Source of the DNA: Pseudomonas violetae
GTDB taxonomy: Bacteria; Pseudomonadota; Gammaproteobacteria; Pseudomonadales; Pseudomonadaceae
DNA length: 50,497 bases
Assembly: GCF_023072615.1 (NCBI RefSeq)
Contig: NZ_JAKNRW010000011.1
Coordinates: 115,838 to 166,334, forward strand
Direction: 5' to 3'
Below, piece by piece: positions 16,703 to 24,868 of this stretch. Position numbers and translations under genes: made by a program. Within the stretch, counting starts at the first letter, position 1, and each line of letters opens with the position of its first letter. The notes under the pieces were generated by a model. The model saw only the letters and a program-made list of their open reading frames with translations. It was not told the DNA's origin and did no database searches.

Positions 16703-16978
16703 TCAACTGAATCGAGCTGCACCGACGTGGTCGGAACCGTCAGCAGCGACTTTGGCGGCGCCAGTGTGATCAAAACCATCGGAAGCCAGTTTGCCAGCAC
16801 CGACGTGATCGGCACCATCAGCGGCGAAGGACGCGGAACCGGTGTGGTCGTAGCCGTCGGAGGCGACTGCGGCTTCGGTGGTGAAAGCTGCCGAGCCGGT
16901 GCGATCGTAACCATCGGCGGCGAAGGTGTTGGCGGCCAGGACGGAGAGGGTCAGGGCGAGGATCAGTTGGGTTTTCAT
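16703..16978 (-). CDS. Small secreted protein of 13-residue DGxDHxG repeats
   Basis: A 91-residue precursor. Residues 1-20 (MKTQLILALTLSVLAANTFA) are a signal peptide. The mature part is almost only repeats: AADGYDRTGSAAF, a 6-residue spacer TTEAAV, then ASDGYDHTGSASF, AADGADHVGAGKL, ASDGFDHTGAAKV and AADGSDHVGAARF. Each unit keeps D-G-x-D-(H/R)-(T/V)-G. The aspartates and histidines could bind metal, but this is inference. The same repeat is seen at DNA level with a 39-bp period. The start at 16978 is chosen for the signal peptide; GGAGCAACGACC lies upstream. No enzymatic domain is present and the function is unknown. Confidence 0.8.
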   Translation of the reverse strand: MKTQLILALTLSVLAANTFAADGYDRTGSAAFTTEAAVASDGYDHTGSASFAADGADHVGAGKLASDGFDHTGAAKVAADGSDHVGAARFS

Positions 16979-17162
16979 GGTCGTTGCTCCAGGTTCGTTG
17001 GCGTTTTGTGCCTTGGGTGTGGAATTGATACTACGCCAGATAATTTGATTAAAAAGCGCAAATAAGTACTTAAACATATCGATTAACTCGATATTTACGG
17101 CTCGACGCTGCATCTGTCTGATAGAGACGGGTCGAGCCGTTTATAACGAGGAGGGCGGGTGG

Positions 17163-17426
17163 TTAGCCGTTGGAGCAGCCGTTACCCATGATGCTGTAGC
17201 GCAGGATGTGCCGTTGGCCGTTGGAATCGTCATATTCCATTTTCATCGGGACCACTTCACATACGTTGGGGATTTCGCTCATGGACACCACTTTGGCGAT
17301 GTCCAGGTGGGTGGAGTAAGTGTATTCCTCAACGGCCGGTTGTTGCTGTGCGACATCAGTCGGGACCTCATCCGCCATGGCGGTTGCGCACAGGCTGGAG
17401 AGGGCCAGAACTAATAAAGCTTTCAT
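17163..17426 (-). CDS. DUF2790 periplasmic protein
   Basis: An 87-residue exported protein. The signal peptide (MKALLVLALSSLCATAMA) is followed by a DUF2790 domain: EEYTYSTHLDIAKVVSMSEIPNVCEVVPMKMEYDDSNGQRHILRYSIMGNGCSNG. Two cysteines probably form a disulfide in the periplasm. The family is common and multicopy in Pseudomonas and has no assigned function. The start at 17426 follows AAAGG. The gene is followed on the same strand by the repeat-protein gene at 16703-16978, but 184 bases separate them, so co-transcription is uncertain. Confidence 0.85.
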   Translation of the reverse strand: MKALLVLALSSLCATAMADEVPTDVAQQQPAVEEYTYSTHLDIAKVVSMSEIPNVCEVVPMKMEYDDSNGQRHILRYSIMGNGCSNG

Positions 17427-17833
17427 CTCAGTTTTACCTTTTAGAGGTCGAGTGGGGTCACGCAACCTTTTTGGGGTTGCGTGCGGAACTTGATTGCCGG
17501 GGTTTTGATTAACTGCCTTCGTGGGGGCTGCAACTGGGTTAATCAGGGTTTGCCGTGTTGGCGAGAGGGATTTTAGGCGTGGGGGGTGGATTCATATACC
17601 CATGCTTTTGATAAACACCTTTCTCGATTCCCGTAACAATCCCCCGAAAGATCAAAAGATCGCAGCCTCCTACGGGGTGTGCGGGGCCACGGGATTGGGG
17701 GGGCAGGCGAATAAAGGGGATTGTCAGGGCAATTTGTAGGGGCTTGTTACTACCATCGTCGAATGGTTCTATAGGCCCGCCCCGGGCTACAACAGGGGCA
17801 TACAAAAACAACTATTCCACCGAGGTAAGAAAG
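17427..17833. other. Intergenic region between the DUF2790 gene and acs
   Basis: The region holds divergent promoters but no gene that I can support. A hairpin CGCAACC/GGTTGCG occurs at 17461-17481. A degenerate REP-like stretch (GATCAAAAGATCGCAGCCTC, 17647-17666) is present. An A-rich motif just upstream of acs is listed separately. Confidence 0.6.
17804..17811 (+). promoter_or_regulatory. Possible Hfq/Crc catabolite-repression motif
   Basis: AAAAACAA fits the AANAANAA pattern through which Hfq and Crc repress translation in Pseudomonas. It sits 22 bases before the acs start codon, in the ribosome-loading region. acs is a secondary carbon-use gene, so such control would make sense; it is not proven here. 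Confidence 0.45.
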
Positions 17834-19789
17834 ATGAGTGCGGCTTCCCTGTATCCCGTTCGTCCCGAGGTAGCAGCCAACACGCTGACCGACGAGGCAA
17901 CCTACAAGGCCATGTACCAGCAGTCGGTCGTCAACCCGGACGGCTTCTGGCGCGAGCAAGCCAAGCGCCTCGACTGGATCAAGCCTTTCACCACGGTGAA
18001 GCAGACCTCCTTCGACGATCACCACGTCGATATCAAGTGGTTCGCCGATGGCACCTTGAACGTTTCCTACAACTGCCTGGACCGTCACCTGGCCGAGCGC
18101 GGCGATCAGGTTGCGATCATCTGGGAAGGCGATGACCCTGCCGAAAGCCGCAACATTACCTACCGAGAGTTGCACGAAGAGGTCTGTAAGTTCGCCAACG
18201 CCTTGCGCGGCCAGGATGTGCATCGTGGCGACGTGGTGACTATCTATATGCCGATGATTCCCGAGGCCGTTGTCGCCATGCTGGCGTGCACGCGGATCGG
18301 CGCGATTCACTCGGTAGTATTCGGTGGTTTCTCACCGGAAGCCCTGGCCGGTCGCATTATCGATTGCAAATCCAAGGTGGTGATTACCGCTGACGAAGGC
18401 ATTCGTGCGGGCAAGAAGATCCCCCTCAAGTCCAACGTCGACGACGCGCTGACCAACCCGGAAACCAGCAGCATTCAGAAGGTCATCGTGTGCAAGCGCA
18501 CCGGTGGCAGCATCAAGTGGAACCAGCATCGCGACATCTGGTACGAAGATTTGATGAAAGTGGCGGGCAGTGTCTGCGCGCCGAAAGAGATGGGTGCCGA
18601 AGAAGCGCTGTTCATCCTTTACACCTCCGGTTCCACCGGCAAGCCTAAAGGCGTGCAGCACACCACTGGCGGTTACTTGCTGTACGCGGCGATGACCCAC
18701 GAGCGCGTGTTCGACTACCGTCCGGGTGAAATCTACTGGTGCACCGCCGACGTCGGCTGGGTCACCGGCCACACCTACATTGTCTACGGCCCACTGGCCA
18801 ACGGTGCGACCACCGTATTGTTCGAAGGCGTGCCGAACTATCCGGACATCACCCGGGTGGCGAAGATCGTCGACAAGCACAAGGTCAACATCCTCTACAC
18901 CGCGCCAACTGCTATCCGCGCGATGATGGCGGCGGGTAACGCTGCAGTCGAAGGCGCTGACGGCAGCAGCCTGCGCCTGCTGGGCTCGGTGGGTGAACCG
19001 ATCAACCCGGAAGCCTGGGATTGGTATTACAAGAAAGTCGGCCAGTCGCGCTGCCCGATCGTCGACACCTGGTGGCAGACCGAAACTGGCGGCAACATGA
19101 TGAGCCCGCTGCCGGGCGCGCATGCCTTGAAGCCTGGATCGGCGGCTCGTCCGTTCTTTGGGGTGGTGCCGGCACTGGTGGACAATCTGGGCAACATTCT
19201 CGAAGGTGCCGTTGAAGGCAACCTGGTGATTCTCGATTCGTGGCCGGGCCAGGCGCGCACCCTCTATGGCGATCACGACCGGTTCGTCGATACCTACTTC
19301 AAGACCTTCCGTGGCATGTACTTCACCGGTGACGGTGCGCGTCGTGACGAGGACGGTTACTACTGGATCACCGGTCGTGTGGATGACGTGCTGAACGTTT
19401 CCGGCCACCGCATGGGTACCGCCGAGATCGAGAGCGCGATGGTTGCTCACCCGAAAGTCGCCGAGGCGGCCGTGGTGGGTGTGCCGCACGACATCAAGGG
19501 TCAGGGTATTTATGTGTATGTGACCTTGATTGGCGGCGAAGAGCCGAGCGAGCAGTTGCGCCTGGAGTTGAAGAACTGGGTGCGTAAAGAGATCGGCCCG
19601 ATTGCCTCGCCGGACGTGATCCAGTGGGCGCCGGGGCTGCCGAAGACCCGTTCGGGAAAAATCATGCGGCGGATTCTGCGCAAGATCGCTACGGCTGAGT
19701 ACGATGGGTTGGGGGATATTTCGACCCTGGCGGATCCGGGTGTGGTGCAGCATTTGATTGATACGCACAAGACGATGAATGTGGCTTAA
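17834..19789 (+). CDS. acs: Acetyl-CoA synthetase
   Basis: This 651-residue cytoplasmic enzyme activates acetate with ATP and CoA to acetyl-CoA by way of acetyl-AMP. The adenylate-forming motifs are complete: [19 protein letters not shown] (P-loop), [21 protein letters not shown] and WWQTETGG. The C-terminal [11 protein letters not shown] places the acetylation-regulated lysine at residue 609, identical in position to the Salmonella enzyme. Full length matches Acs rather than propionyl-CoA synthetase. The start at 17834 follows GAGGTAAGAAAG. It is transcribed alone and ends at a strong terminator. Upstream lies a possible Crc site. Confidence 0.97.
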   Translation: MSAASLYPVRPEVAANTLTDEATYKAMYQQSVVNPDGFWREQAKRLDWIKPFTTVKQTSFDDHHVDIKWFADGTLNVSYNCLDRHLAERGDQVAIIWEGDDPAESRNITYRELHEEVCKFANALRGQDVHRGDVVTIYMPMIPEAVVAMLACTRIGAIHSVVFGGFSPEALAGRIIDCKSKVVITADEGIRAGKKIPLKSNVDDALTNPETSSIQKVIVCKRTGGSIKWNQHRDIWYEDLMKVAGSVCAPKEMGAEEALFILYTSGSTGKPKGVQHTTGGYLLYAAMTHERVFDYRPGEIYWCTADVGWVTGHTYIVYGPLANGATTVLFEGVPNYPDITRVAKIVDKHKVNILYTAPTAIRAMMAAGNAAVEGADGSSLRLLGSVGEPINPEAWDWYYKKVGQSRCPIVDTWWQTETGGNMMSPLPGAHALKPGSAARPFFGVVPALVDNLGNILEGAVEGNLVILDSWPGQARTLYGDHDRFVDTYFKTFRGMYFTGDGARRDEDGYYWITGRVDDVLNVSGHRMGTAEIESAMVAHPKVAEAAVVGVPHDIKGQGIYVYVTLIGGEEPSEQLRLELKNWVRKEIGPIASPDVIQWAPGLPKTRSGKIMRRILRKIATAEYDGLGDISTLADPGVVQHLIDTHKTMNVA

Positions 19790-19811
19790 GTAGCGTTTTA
19801 AGTCATCGAAG

Positions 19812-19846
19812 CCCTGCCAGGTGTTGAGCCTGGTGGGGTTTTTTTT
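19812..19846 (+). terminator. Intrinsic terminator of acs
   Basis: CCCTGCCAGG (19812-19821) pairs with CCTGGTGGGG (19829-19838) with one G-T pair, followed by eight T. It begins 22 bases after the acs stop. Confidence 0.92.
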
Positions 19847-19868
19847 GGCTGGTGGGTTTGTGGTGTCA

Positions 19869-19985
19869 GGTCTGGCGTCATCGCGGGCAAGCCCGGCTCC
19901 CACAGGGGTTCTTTGTTGCCGGGGGATTTCATGTTCGCCACGATTACCTGTGGGGGGGCGGGCTTGCCCGCGATGAGGCCAGACC
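19869..19985. repeat. Inverted pair of REP elements
   Basis: Arms 19879-19906 (ATCGCGGGCAAGCCCGGCTC) and 19947-19975 are inverted copies. Outer extensions GGTCTGG and CCAGACC also pair. It lies in the acs-aotJ gap. Confidence 0.85.
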
Positions 19986-20468
19986 GGGCGCCGATGAACC
20001 ATCGCCCAATAATTATCGGCACTGTTACCCACTGCCTCTCAAGTAACTGAATGTGTAACCGCGCGCTCCGATGCGGGGCGATGGGAAACGCAATGCGCCA
20101 TTTCAGGGCCGGTAAAACGGCCCCGAAAAATAAGACTTAACGCCAAGCTTGCCGGATTAGAAGGCTTTGCCAATAATAGGCCCGCAACTTGCAGTATGTA
20201 TCGGTTCACTGTCTTTTGTCCTTGCATGAAATTGCAAGGCTGTCAACGTGCCAAGGCGGCATTCTCGGTGCTTCTGTAATTTGTTGTCGCATTGAAGAAA
20301 TATCGACTTCCGGCCTGTCGTTAGAATGCCGATCACTCGCTCGTCGTCGTTCGCGTTGAAAACAGCGCGCGATTCCTACGACGCAGCAACCGCTTTCCGG
20401 TTTTACTCATTCGCATATTGGGCTGTCGCTCACTCTGCCTTTTAGCCCTATACCGATGGAGTACCAAG
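19986..20468. other. Regulatory region upstream of the aot operon
   Basis: No gene is supported here. Visible structures are a hairpin GGGCCG/CGGCCC at 20106-20123, a perfect 7-bp hairpin CCTTGCA/TGCAAGG at 20220-20239, and the ArgR-type site at 20264-20300. The length (about 480 bp) suggests more than one promoter for aotJ. Confidence 0.6.
20264..20300 (+). promoter_or_regulatory. ArgR-type operator before aotJ
   Basis: TGTCGC-N8-AA at 20285-20300 exactly matches the half-site known for Pseudomonas ArgR. Twenty-one bases upstream (20264-20279) a weaker half-site CTCGGT-N8-AA keeps the final AA. A direct repeat of 21 bp is the known arrangement for this AraC-type ArgR. The regulator gene is in the same cluster, at 24869. 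Confidence 0.65.
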
Positions 20469-21242
20469 ATGAAGAAACTCGTGCTGCTTGGCGCCCTGGC
20501 ACTGTCCGTGCTGTCCCTGCCTACCTTCGCTGACGAAAAGCCGGTGAAGATCGGTATCGAAGCGGCTTACCCTCCGTTCGCCTCCAAGGCGCCGGATGGC
20601 AGCATCGTCGGTTTCGACTACGACATCGGCAACGCCCTGTGCGAAGAGATGAAGGTCAAGTGCGTGTGGGTCGAGCAAGAGTTCGACGGTCTGATCCCGG
20701 CACTCAAGGTGCGCAAGATCGACGCGATCCTGTCGTCCATGTCGATCACCGAAGACCGCAAGAAGTCCGTGGACTTCACCAACAAGTACTACAACACCCC
20801 GGCGCGCCTGGTCATGAAGGCCGGCACTCAGGTCAGCGATGGCCTGACCGAACTCAAGGGCAAGAACATCGGCGTGCAGCGTGGTTCGATCCACGAGCGT
20901 TTCGCCCGTGAGGTACTGGCCCCGCTGGGTGCCGAGATCAAGCCGTACGGTTCGCAGAACGAAATCTACCTCGACGTGGCCGCTGGCCGTCTGGACGGTA
21001 CCGTGGCAGACGCGACCTTGCTGGACGACGGTTTCCTGAAAACCGACGCCGGCAAAGGTTTTGCGTTCGTAGGCCCGGCCTTCACCGACGTCAAATACTT
21101 CGGCGACGGCGTAGGCATCGCAGTGCGCAAGGGTGACGCGTTGAAAGACAAGATCAACGCCGCGATCACTGCCATCCGCGACAATGGCAAGTACAAGCAA
21201 ATCCAGGACAAATACTTCGCCTTCGATATCTACAGCGAGTAA
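20469..21242 (+). CDS. aotJ: Arginine/ornithine-binding periplasmic protein
   Basis: A 257-residue solute-binding protein of the polar amino-acid ABC family. The signal peptide spans residues 1-21 (ending TFA). The mature protein begins [40 protein letters not shown], the typical start of HisJ/ArgT-like proteins. [13 protein letters not shown] and [15 protein letters not shown] form the ligand cleft. It captures arginine and ornithine and delivers them to AotQM. GGAG precedes the start. It is the first gene of aotJ-Q-M-O-P-argR, and a 92-base gap to aotQ is typical where the binding protein is made in excess. Confidence 0.93.
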   Translation: MKKLVLLGALALSVLSLPTFADEKPVKIGIEAAYPPFASKAPDGSIVGFDYDIGNALCEEMKVKCVWVEQEFDGLIPALKVRKIDAILSSMSITEDRKKSVDFTNKYYNTPARLVMKAGTQVSDGLTELKGKNIGVQRGSIHERFAREVLAPLGAEIKPYGSQNEIYLDVAAGRLDGTVADATLLDDGFLKTDAGKGFAFVGPAFTDVKYFGDGVGIAVRKGDALKDKINAAITAIRDNGKYKQIQDKYFAFDIYSE

Positions 21243-21334
21243 CAACGTCCCGGCGACAAGTCCGAAATGGCGCAAGCAACAGGATCTCTGAGGTTTGCGC
21301 CATTTTTTCATCCCAACTTTCGAGGACCTGAATC

Positions 21335-22024
21335 ATGTTGAAAGGCTACGGGGCTGTCATCCTCGATGGCGCATGGCTGACGCTTCAGCTCGCCTTGTCG
21401 TCCATGGCCCTGGCCATCGTTCTGGGGCTGATCGGCGTTGCATTGCGTCTGTCGCCGGTGCGCTGGCTTGCCTGGCTGGGCGATCTGTATTCCACGGTCA
21501 TTCGCGGCATTCCCGACCTGGTACTGATCCTGCTGATTTTCTATGGCGGCCAGGACCTGCTCAATCGCGTGGCACCGATGCTCGGTTTTGACGATTACAT
21601 CGACTTGAACCCGCTGGCTGCCGGTATCGGTACCCTGGGCTTCATCTTCGGTGCGTATCTGTCGGAAACCTTCCGCGGCGCCTTCATGGCGATCCCGAAG
21701 GGTCAGGCCGAGGCGGGCATGGCGTACGGCATGAGCAGTTTTCAAGTGTTCTTCCGGGTGTTGGTCCCGCAGATGATTCGCCTGGCGATTCCGGGGTTCA
21801 CCAACAACTGGCTGGTCCTGACCAAGGCCACCGCGTTGATTTCGGTGGTGGGTTTGCAAGACATGATGTTCAAGGCCAAGCAGGCGGCAGATGCCACCCG
21901 CGAGCCTTTCACCTTCTTCCTCGCAGTGGCGGCGATGTACCTGGTGATCACCAGCGTTTCGTTACTGATACTGCGTCAACTTGAGAAGCGCTACTCGGTA
22001 GGCGTAAGGGCGGCTGATCTATGA
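21335..22024 (+). CDS. aotQ: Arginine/ornithine ABC transporter permease
   Basis: This 229-residue inner-membrane permease has about five membrane helices. The cytoplasmic EAA-type loop that contacts the ATPase lies at about residues 126-150 (GQAEAGMAYGMSSFQVFFRVLVPQMIRLAIP). It begins MLKGYGAVILDGAWLTLQLALSSMALAIVLGLIG, typical of the HisQ subfamily. GAGGA precedes the start. Its stop overlaps the aotM start by four bases (ATGA), so the two permeases are translationally coupled and form a heterodimer. Confidence 0.93.
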   Translation: MLKGYGAVILDGAWLTLQLALSSMALAIVLGLIGVALRLSPVRWLAWLGDLYSTVIRGIPDLVLILLIFYGGQDLLNRVAPMLGFDDYIDLNPLAAGIGTLGFIFGAYLSETFRGAFMAIPKGQAEAGMAYGMSSFQVFFRVLVPQMIRLAIPGFTNNWLVLTKATALISVVGLQDMMFKAKQAADATREPFTFFLAVAAMYLVITSVSLLILRQLEKRYSVGVRAADL

Positions 22025-22719
22025 TCTTCGACTACAACGTCATCTGGGAGGCCTTGCCGCTGTACCTCGGCGGCCTGCTGACCACCCTGAAATTGCTTGG
22101 CCTGTCGCTGTTTTTCGGCCTGCTGTGTGCGTTGCCCCTGGGCTTGATGCGCGTCTCGAAGAACTCGGTCGTGAACATGAGCGCCTGGCTTTACACCTAC
22201 GTGATCCGCGGCACGCCGATGCTGGTGCAGCTGTTCCTGATCTACTACGGCCTGGCGCAGTTCGAAGCCGTACGCGAAAGCTTCCTGTGGCCGTGGCTGT
22301 CCAGCGCGACGTTCTGTGCGTGCCTGGCTTTTGCGATCAATACCAGTGCCTATACCGCCGAGATCATCGCTGGTAGCCTGCGCGCCACGCCGAACGGCGA
22401 GATCGAGGCGGCCAAGGCCATGGGCATGTCGCGCTATAAAATGTACAAGCGCATCCTGCTGCCGTCGGCCCTGCGCCGGGCACTGCCGCAGTACAGCAAC
22501 GAAGTGATCATGATGCTGCAGACCACGAGCCTGGCCTCCATCGTGACCCTGATCGACATCACCGGTGCAGCGCGGACCGTGAACGCCCAGTATTACCTGC
22601 CGTTCGAGGCGTACATCACTGCCGGTGTGTTCTACCTGTGCCTGACGTTCATCCTGGTGCGCCTGTTCAAGATGGCCGAGCGCCGCTGGCTGGGCTATCT
22701 GGCCCCGCGGAAGCACTGA
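22021..22719 (+). CDS. aotM: Arginine/ornithine ABC transporter permease
   Basis: A 232-residue inner-membrane permease of the HisM type, partner of AotQ. The EAA loop is at about 127-155 (IEAAKAMGMSRYKMYKRILLPSALRRALPQYSNE). The helices and the motif YVIRGTPMLVQLFLIYYGLAQF are standard for polar amino-acid permeases. It overlaps aotQ by four bases and is followed after one base by aotO. Confidence 0.93.
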   Translation: MIFDYNVIWEALPLYLGGLLTTLKLLGLSLFFGLLCALPLGLMRVSKNSVVNMSAWLYTYVIRGTPMLVQLFLIYYGLAQFEAVRESFLWPWLSSATFCACLAFAINTSAYTAEIIAGSLRATPNGEIEAAKAMGMSRYKMYKRILLPSALRRALPQYSNEVIMMLQTTSLASIVTLIDITGAARTVNAQYYLPFEAYITAGVFYLCLTFILVRLFKMAERRWLGYLAPRKH

Positions 22720-22720
22720 T

Positions 22721-23833
22721 ATGGAACGCATCGATCACCCATTGCCGTGGAGTCACCTGGGCAGCGAACGCCAGATTTCGGTGTTCCGCTTCGGTAGCGG
22801 CGAGCGCAAGGCCTATATCCAGGCCAGCCTGCACGCCGACGAACTGCCGGGAATGCGCACTGCCTGGGAGCTGAAAAAGCGCCTGGGCGAACTCGAAGCC
22901 CAAGGCTTGCTCAACGGCGTGATTGAACTGGTGCCGGTGGCCAACCCGCTGGGGCTTGGGCAGTTGCTTCAGGGCAGTCATCAAGGGCGTTTCGAAGCCG
23001 GCAGCGGCAAGAATTTCAACCGCGATTTTGTCGAGCTGAGCGCGCCGGTGGCGGCTGCTGTGCAAGGCCGCCTGGGCGATGATGCCCACGCCAATATTCG
23101 TCTTATTCGCCAGGCCATGAGCGATGCGCTCGACGCATTGCCGCCGGCTTCGAGCCAGCTGCAAGGCATGCAGCGCGTCCTGCTCAGCCATGCCTGCACG
23201 GCCGATGTGGTGCTGGACCTGCATTGCGATGCTGAAGCGGCGCTGCACATGTACGCCTTGCCGCAGCATTGGCCACAGTGGCGTTCGCTCGCCGCGCACC
23301 TGGACGTAAAGGTGGGTTTGCTGGCGGAAGATTCCGGCGGCAGTTCGTTCGACGAGGCCTGCTCGCTTCCGTGGTTGCGTCTGTCGCGTCTGTTCCCCGG
23401 GGCGCAGATTCCATTGGCGTGCCTGGCGACGACCATCGAACTGGGGGGGCAGGCTGATACCGGTCGCGTGGAAGCACAAGCTTATGCTGAAGGCATCCTC
23501 GCGTTCCTGGCTGAGCAGGGCCTGATCAACGGTGAGTGGCCCAAGGCTGGCCGGGACGCCTGCGAAGGCATGCCTTTTGAAGGCACTGAATTGCTGTTCG
23601 CACCGCACCCTGGGGTGATCAGCTTTTTGCGCAAGCCCGGCGAGTGGGTCGAGGCCGGTGACGAGATTTTCGAAGTGATCGATCCGCTGGCGGATCGGGT
23701 CAGCACGGTGTGTGCTGGTACGTCCGGGGTGTTGTTTGCCATTGAACGGCTGCGTTATGCCCAACCCGGTTTCTGGCTGGCCAAGGTGGCGGGGCGCGAA
23801 GCGCTGCGTCACGGGCGCTTGCTTAACGACTGA
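22721..23833 (+). CDS. aotO: Succinylglutamate desuccinylase/aspartoacylase family protein
   Basis: This 370-residue protein is encoded inside the transporter operon. It belongs to the zinc-dependent AstE/aspartoacylase branch of the M14 fold. Candidate zinc ligands are His38 and Glu41 (SLHADELPGM) and His168 (VLDLHCDAEA). The C-terminal part (residues about 280-360, LFAPHPGVISFLRKPGEWVEAGDEIFEVIDPLADRV) resembles the lipoyl-like beta domain found in this family. It is not needed for transport as such. A deacylase for an acylated amino acid is a reasonable guess, but the true AruE is encoded separately at 32995. The stop of aotM lies one base before its start, so it is co-translated. Confidence 0.85.
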   Translation: MERIDHPLPWSHLGSERQISVFRFGSGERKAYIQASLHADELPGMRTAWELKKRLGELEAQGLLNGVIELVPVANPLGLGQLLQGSHQGRFEAGSGKNFNRDFVELSAPVAAAVQGRLGDDAHANIRLIRQAMSDALDALPPASSQLQGMQRVLLSHACTADVVLDLHCDAEAALHMYALPQHWPQWRSLAAHLDVKVGLLAEDSGGSSFDEACSLPWLRLSRLFPGAQIPLACLATTIELGGQADTGRVEAQAYAEGILAFLAEQGLINGEWPKAGRDACEGMPFEGTELLFAPHPGVISFLRKPGEWVEAGDEIFEVIDPLADRVSTVCAGTSGVLFAIERLRYAQPGFWLAKVAGREALRHGRLLND

Positions 23834-23860
23834 CTGACTGTTTTTGTGAGAACCGACCGC

Positions 23861-24625
23861 ATGTACAAACTTGAAGTCCAAGACCTGCATAAACGCTATG
23901 GCAGTCACGAAGTGCTCAAGGGCGTGTCCCTGAAGGCGGCGGCTGGCGATGTGATTAGCATCATCGGCTCCAGTGGCTCCGGTAAAAGTACTTTCCTGCG
24001 CTGCATCAACTTGCTGGAACAGCCTCACGCCGGGCGGATTCTGCTCAACAATGAAGAGCTGAAGCTGGTGGCGAACAAGGACGGCGCGATGAAAGCCGCC
24101 GATCCGAAACAGCTGCAGCGCATGCGTTCGCGCCTGTCGATGGTGTTCCAGCATTTCAACCTGTGGTCGCACATGACCGCACTGGAAAACATCATGGAAG
24201 CGCCGGTGCACGTGCTGGGCATGTCCAAGGCTGAAGCCCGCGAGAAGGCCGAGCACTACCTCAATAAGGTGGGCGTTGCGCATCGCAAGGAGGCCTACCC
24301 AGGCCACATGTCCGGCGGCGAACAACAGCGCGTGGCGATCGCCCGTGCGCTGGCGATGGAGCCGGAGGTGATGCTGTTCGACGAACCGACTTCAGCCCTT
24401 GACCCGGAACTGGTCGGCGACGTGCTGAAAGTCATGCAGGCCCTGGCGCTGGAAGGCCGGACCATGGTGGTGGTGACCCACGAAATGGGCTTCGCCCGCG
24501 AGGTGTCGAACCAGTTGGTGTTCCTGCACAAGGGCATCGTCGAAGAAAGCGGTGATCCGCGGGAAGTACTGGTCAATCCACAGTCCGAACGCCTGCAACA
24601 GTTCCTCTCGGGTAGTCTGAAGTAA
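23861..24625 (+). CDS. aotP: Arginine/ornithine ABC transporter ATPase
   Basis: A 254-residue ATP-binding subunit that powers AotQM. The Walker A is GSSGSGKST at residues 36-44, the signature MSGGEQQRVAIARAL starts at about 150, Walker B is VMLFDEPTSALD at about 172, and the switch His is in VVVTHEMGFA. The insertion NEELKLVANKDGAMKAADPKQLQRMRSRLSMVFQ is typical of HisP-type ATPases. The ATG at 23861 gives the standard N-terminus MYKLEVQDLHKRYG. Confidence 0.95.
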   Translation: MYKLEVQDLHKRYGSHEVLKGVSLKAAAGDVISIIGSSGSGKSTFLRCINLLEQPHAGRILLNNEELKLVANKDGAMKAADPKQLQRMRSRLSMVFQHFNLWSHMTALENIMEAPVHVLGMSKAEAREKAEHYLNKVGVAHRKEAYPGHMSGGEQQRVAIARALAMEPEVMLFDEPTSALDPELVGDVLKVMQALALEGRTMVVVTHEMGFAREVSNQLVFLHKGIVEESGDPREVLVNPQSERLQQFLSGSLK

Positions 24626-24689
24626 TCAGGGCTGCCGTTGTGCACCGCGATAGTGCATGCTTCGCAATCCAGAAGCCGGCCCCGATTCT

Positions 24690-24780
24690 CTGTGGGAGCT
24701 GGCTTGCCAGCGATAGCGTTGGGTCAGTTTGCATCTGCGGCACAGACACACCGCTATCGCTGGCAAGCCAGCTCCCACAG
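24690..24780. repeat. Inverted pair of REP elements
   Basis: A perfect 29-bp inverted repeat (24690-24718 and 24752-24780, core TGGGAGCTGGCTTGCCAGCG) is spaced by 33 bases. It separates aotP from argR and could pause transcription or protect the upstream mRNA. Confidence 0.9.
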
Positions 24781-24868
24781 GCTCTTTGCTGGTTTTGAGA
24801 ACTGCGTTCATTTTCGGGCTAGCATTGGCCCATGCCTTCATCACTGTTTTCGTTTCGGATTGCCCGCC

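Noticed and set aside
18332..20032. Minus-strand frame of 566 codons opposite acs
   Set aside because: It covers the complement of an intact acs and a REP pair, with no protein-like features.
22667..24325. Long open frame of 552 codons on the minus strand opposite aotO and aotP
   Set aside because: It is a shadow of GC-rich coding DNA. The plus-strand genes have clear families and start sites.
24690..24780. Inverted repeat as intrinsic terminator of aotP
   Set aside because: The same arm type recurs in other gaps, and no T run follows; it is a REP pair.
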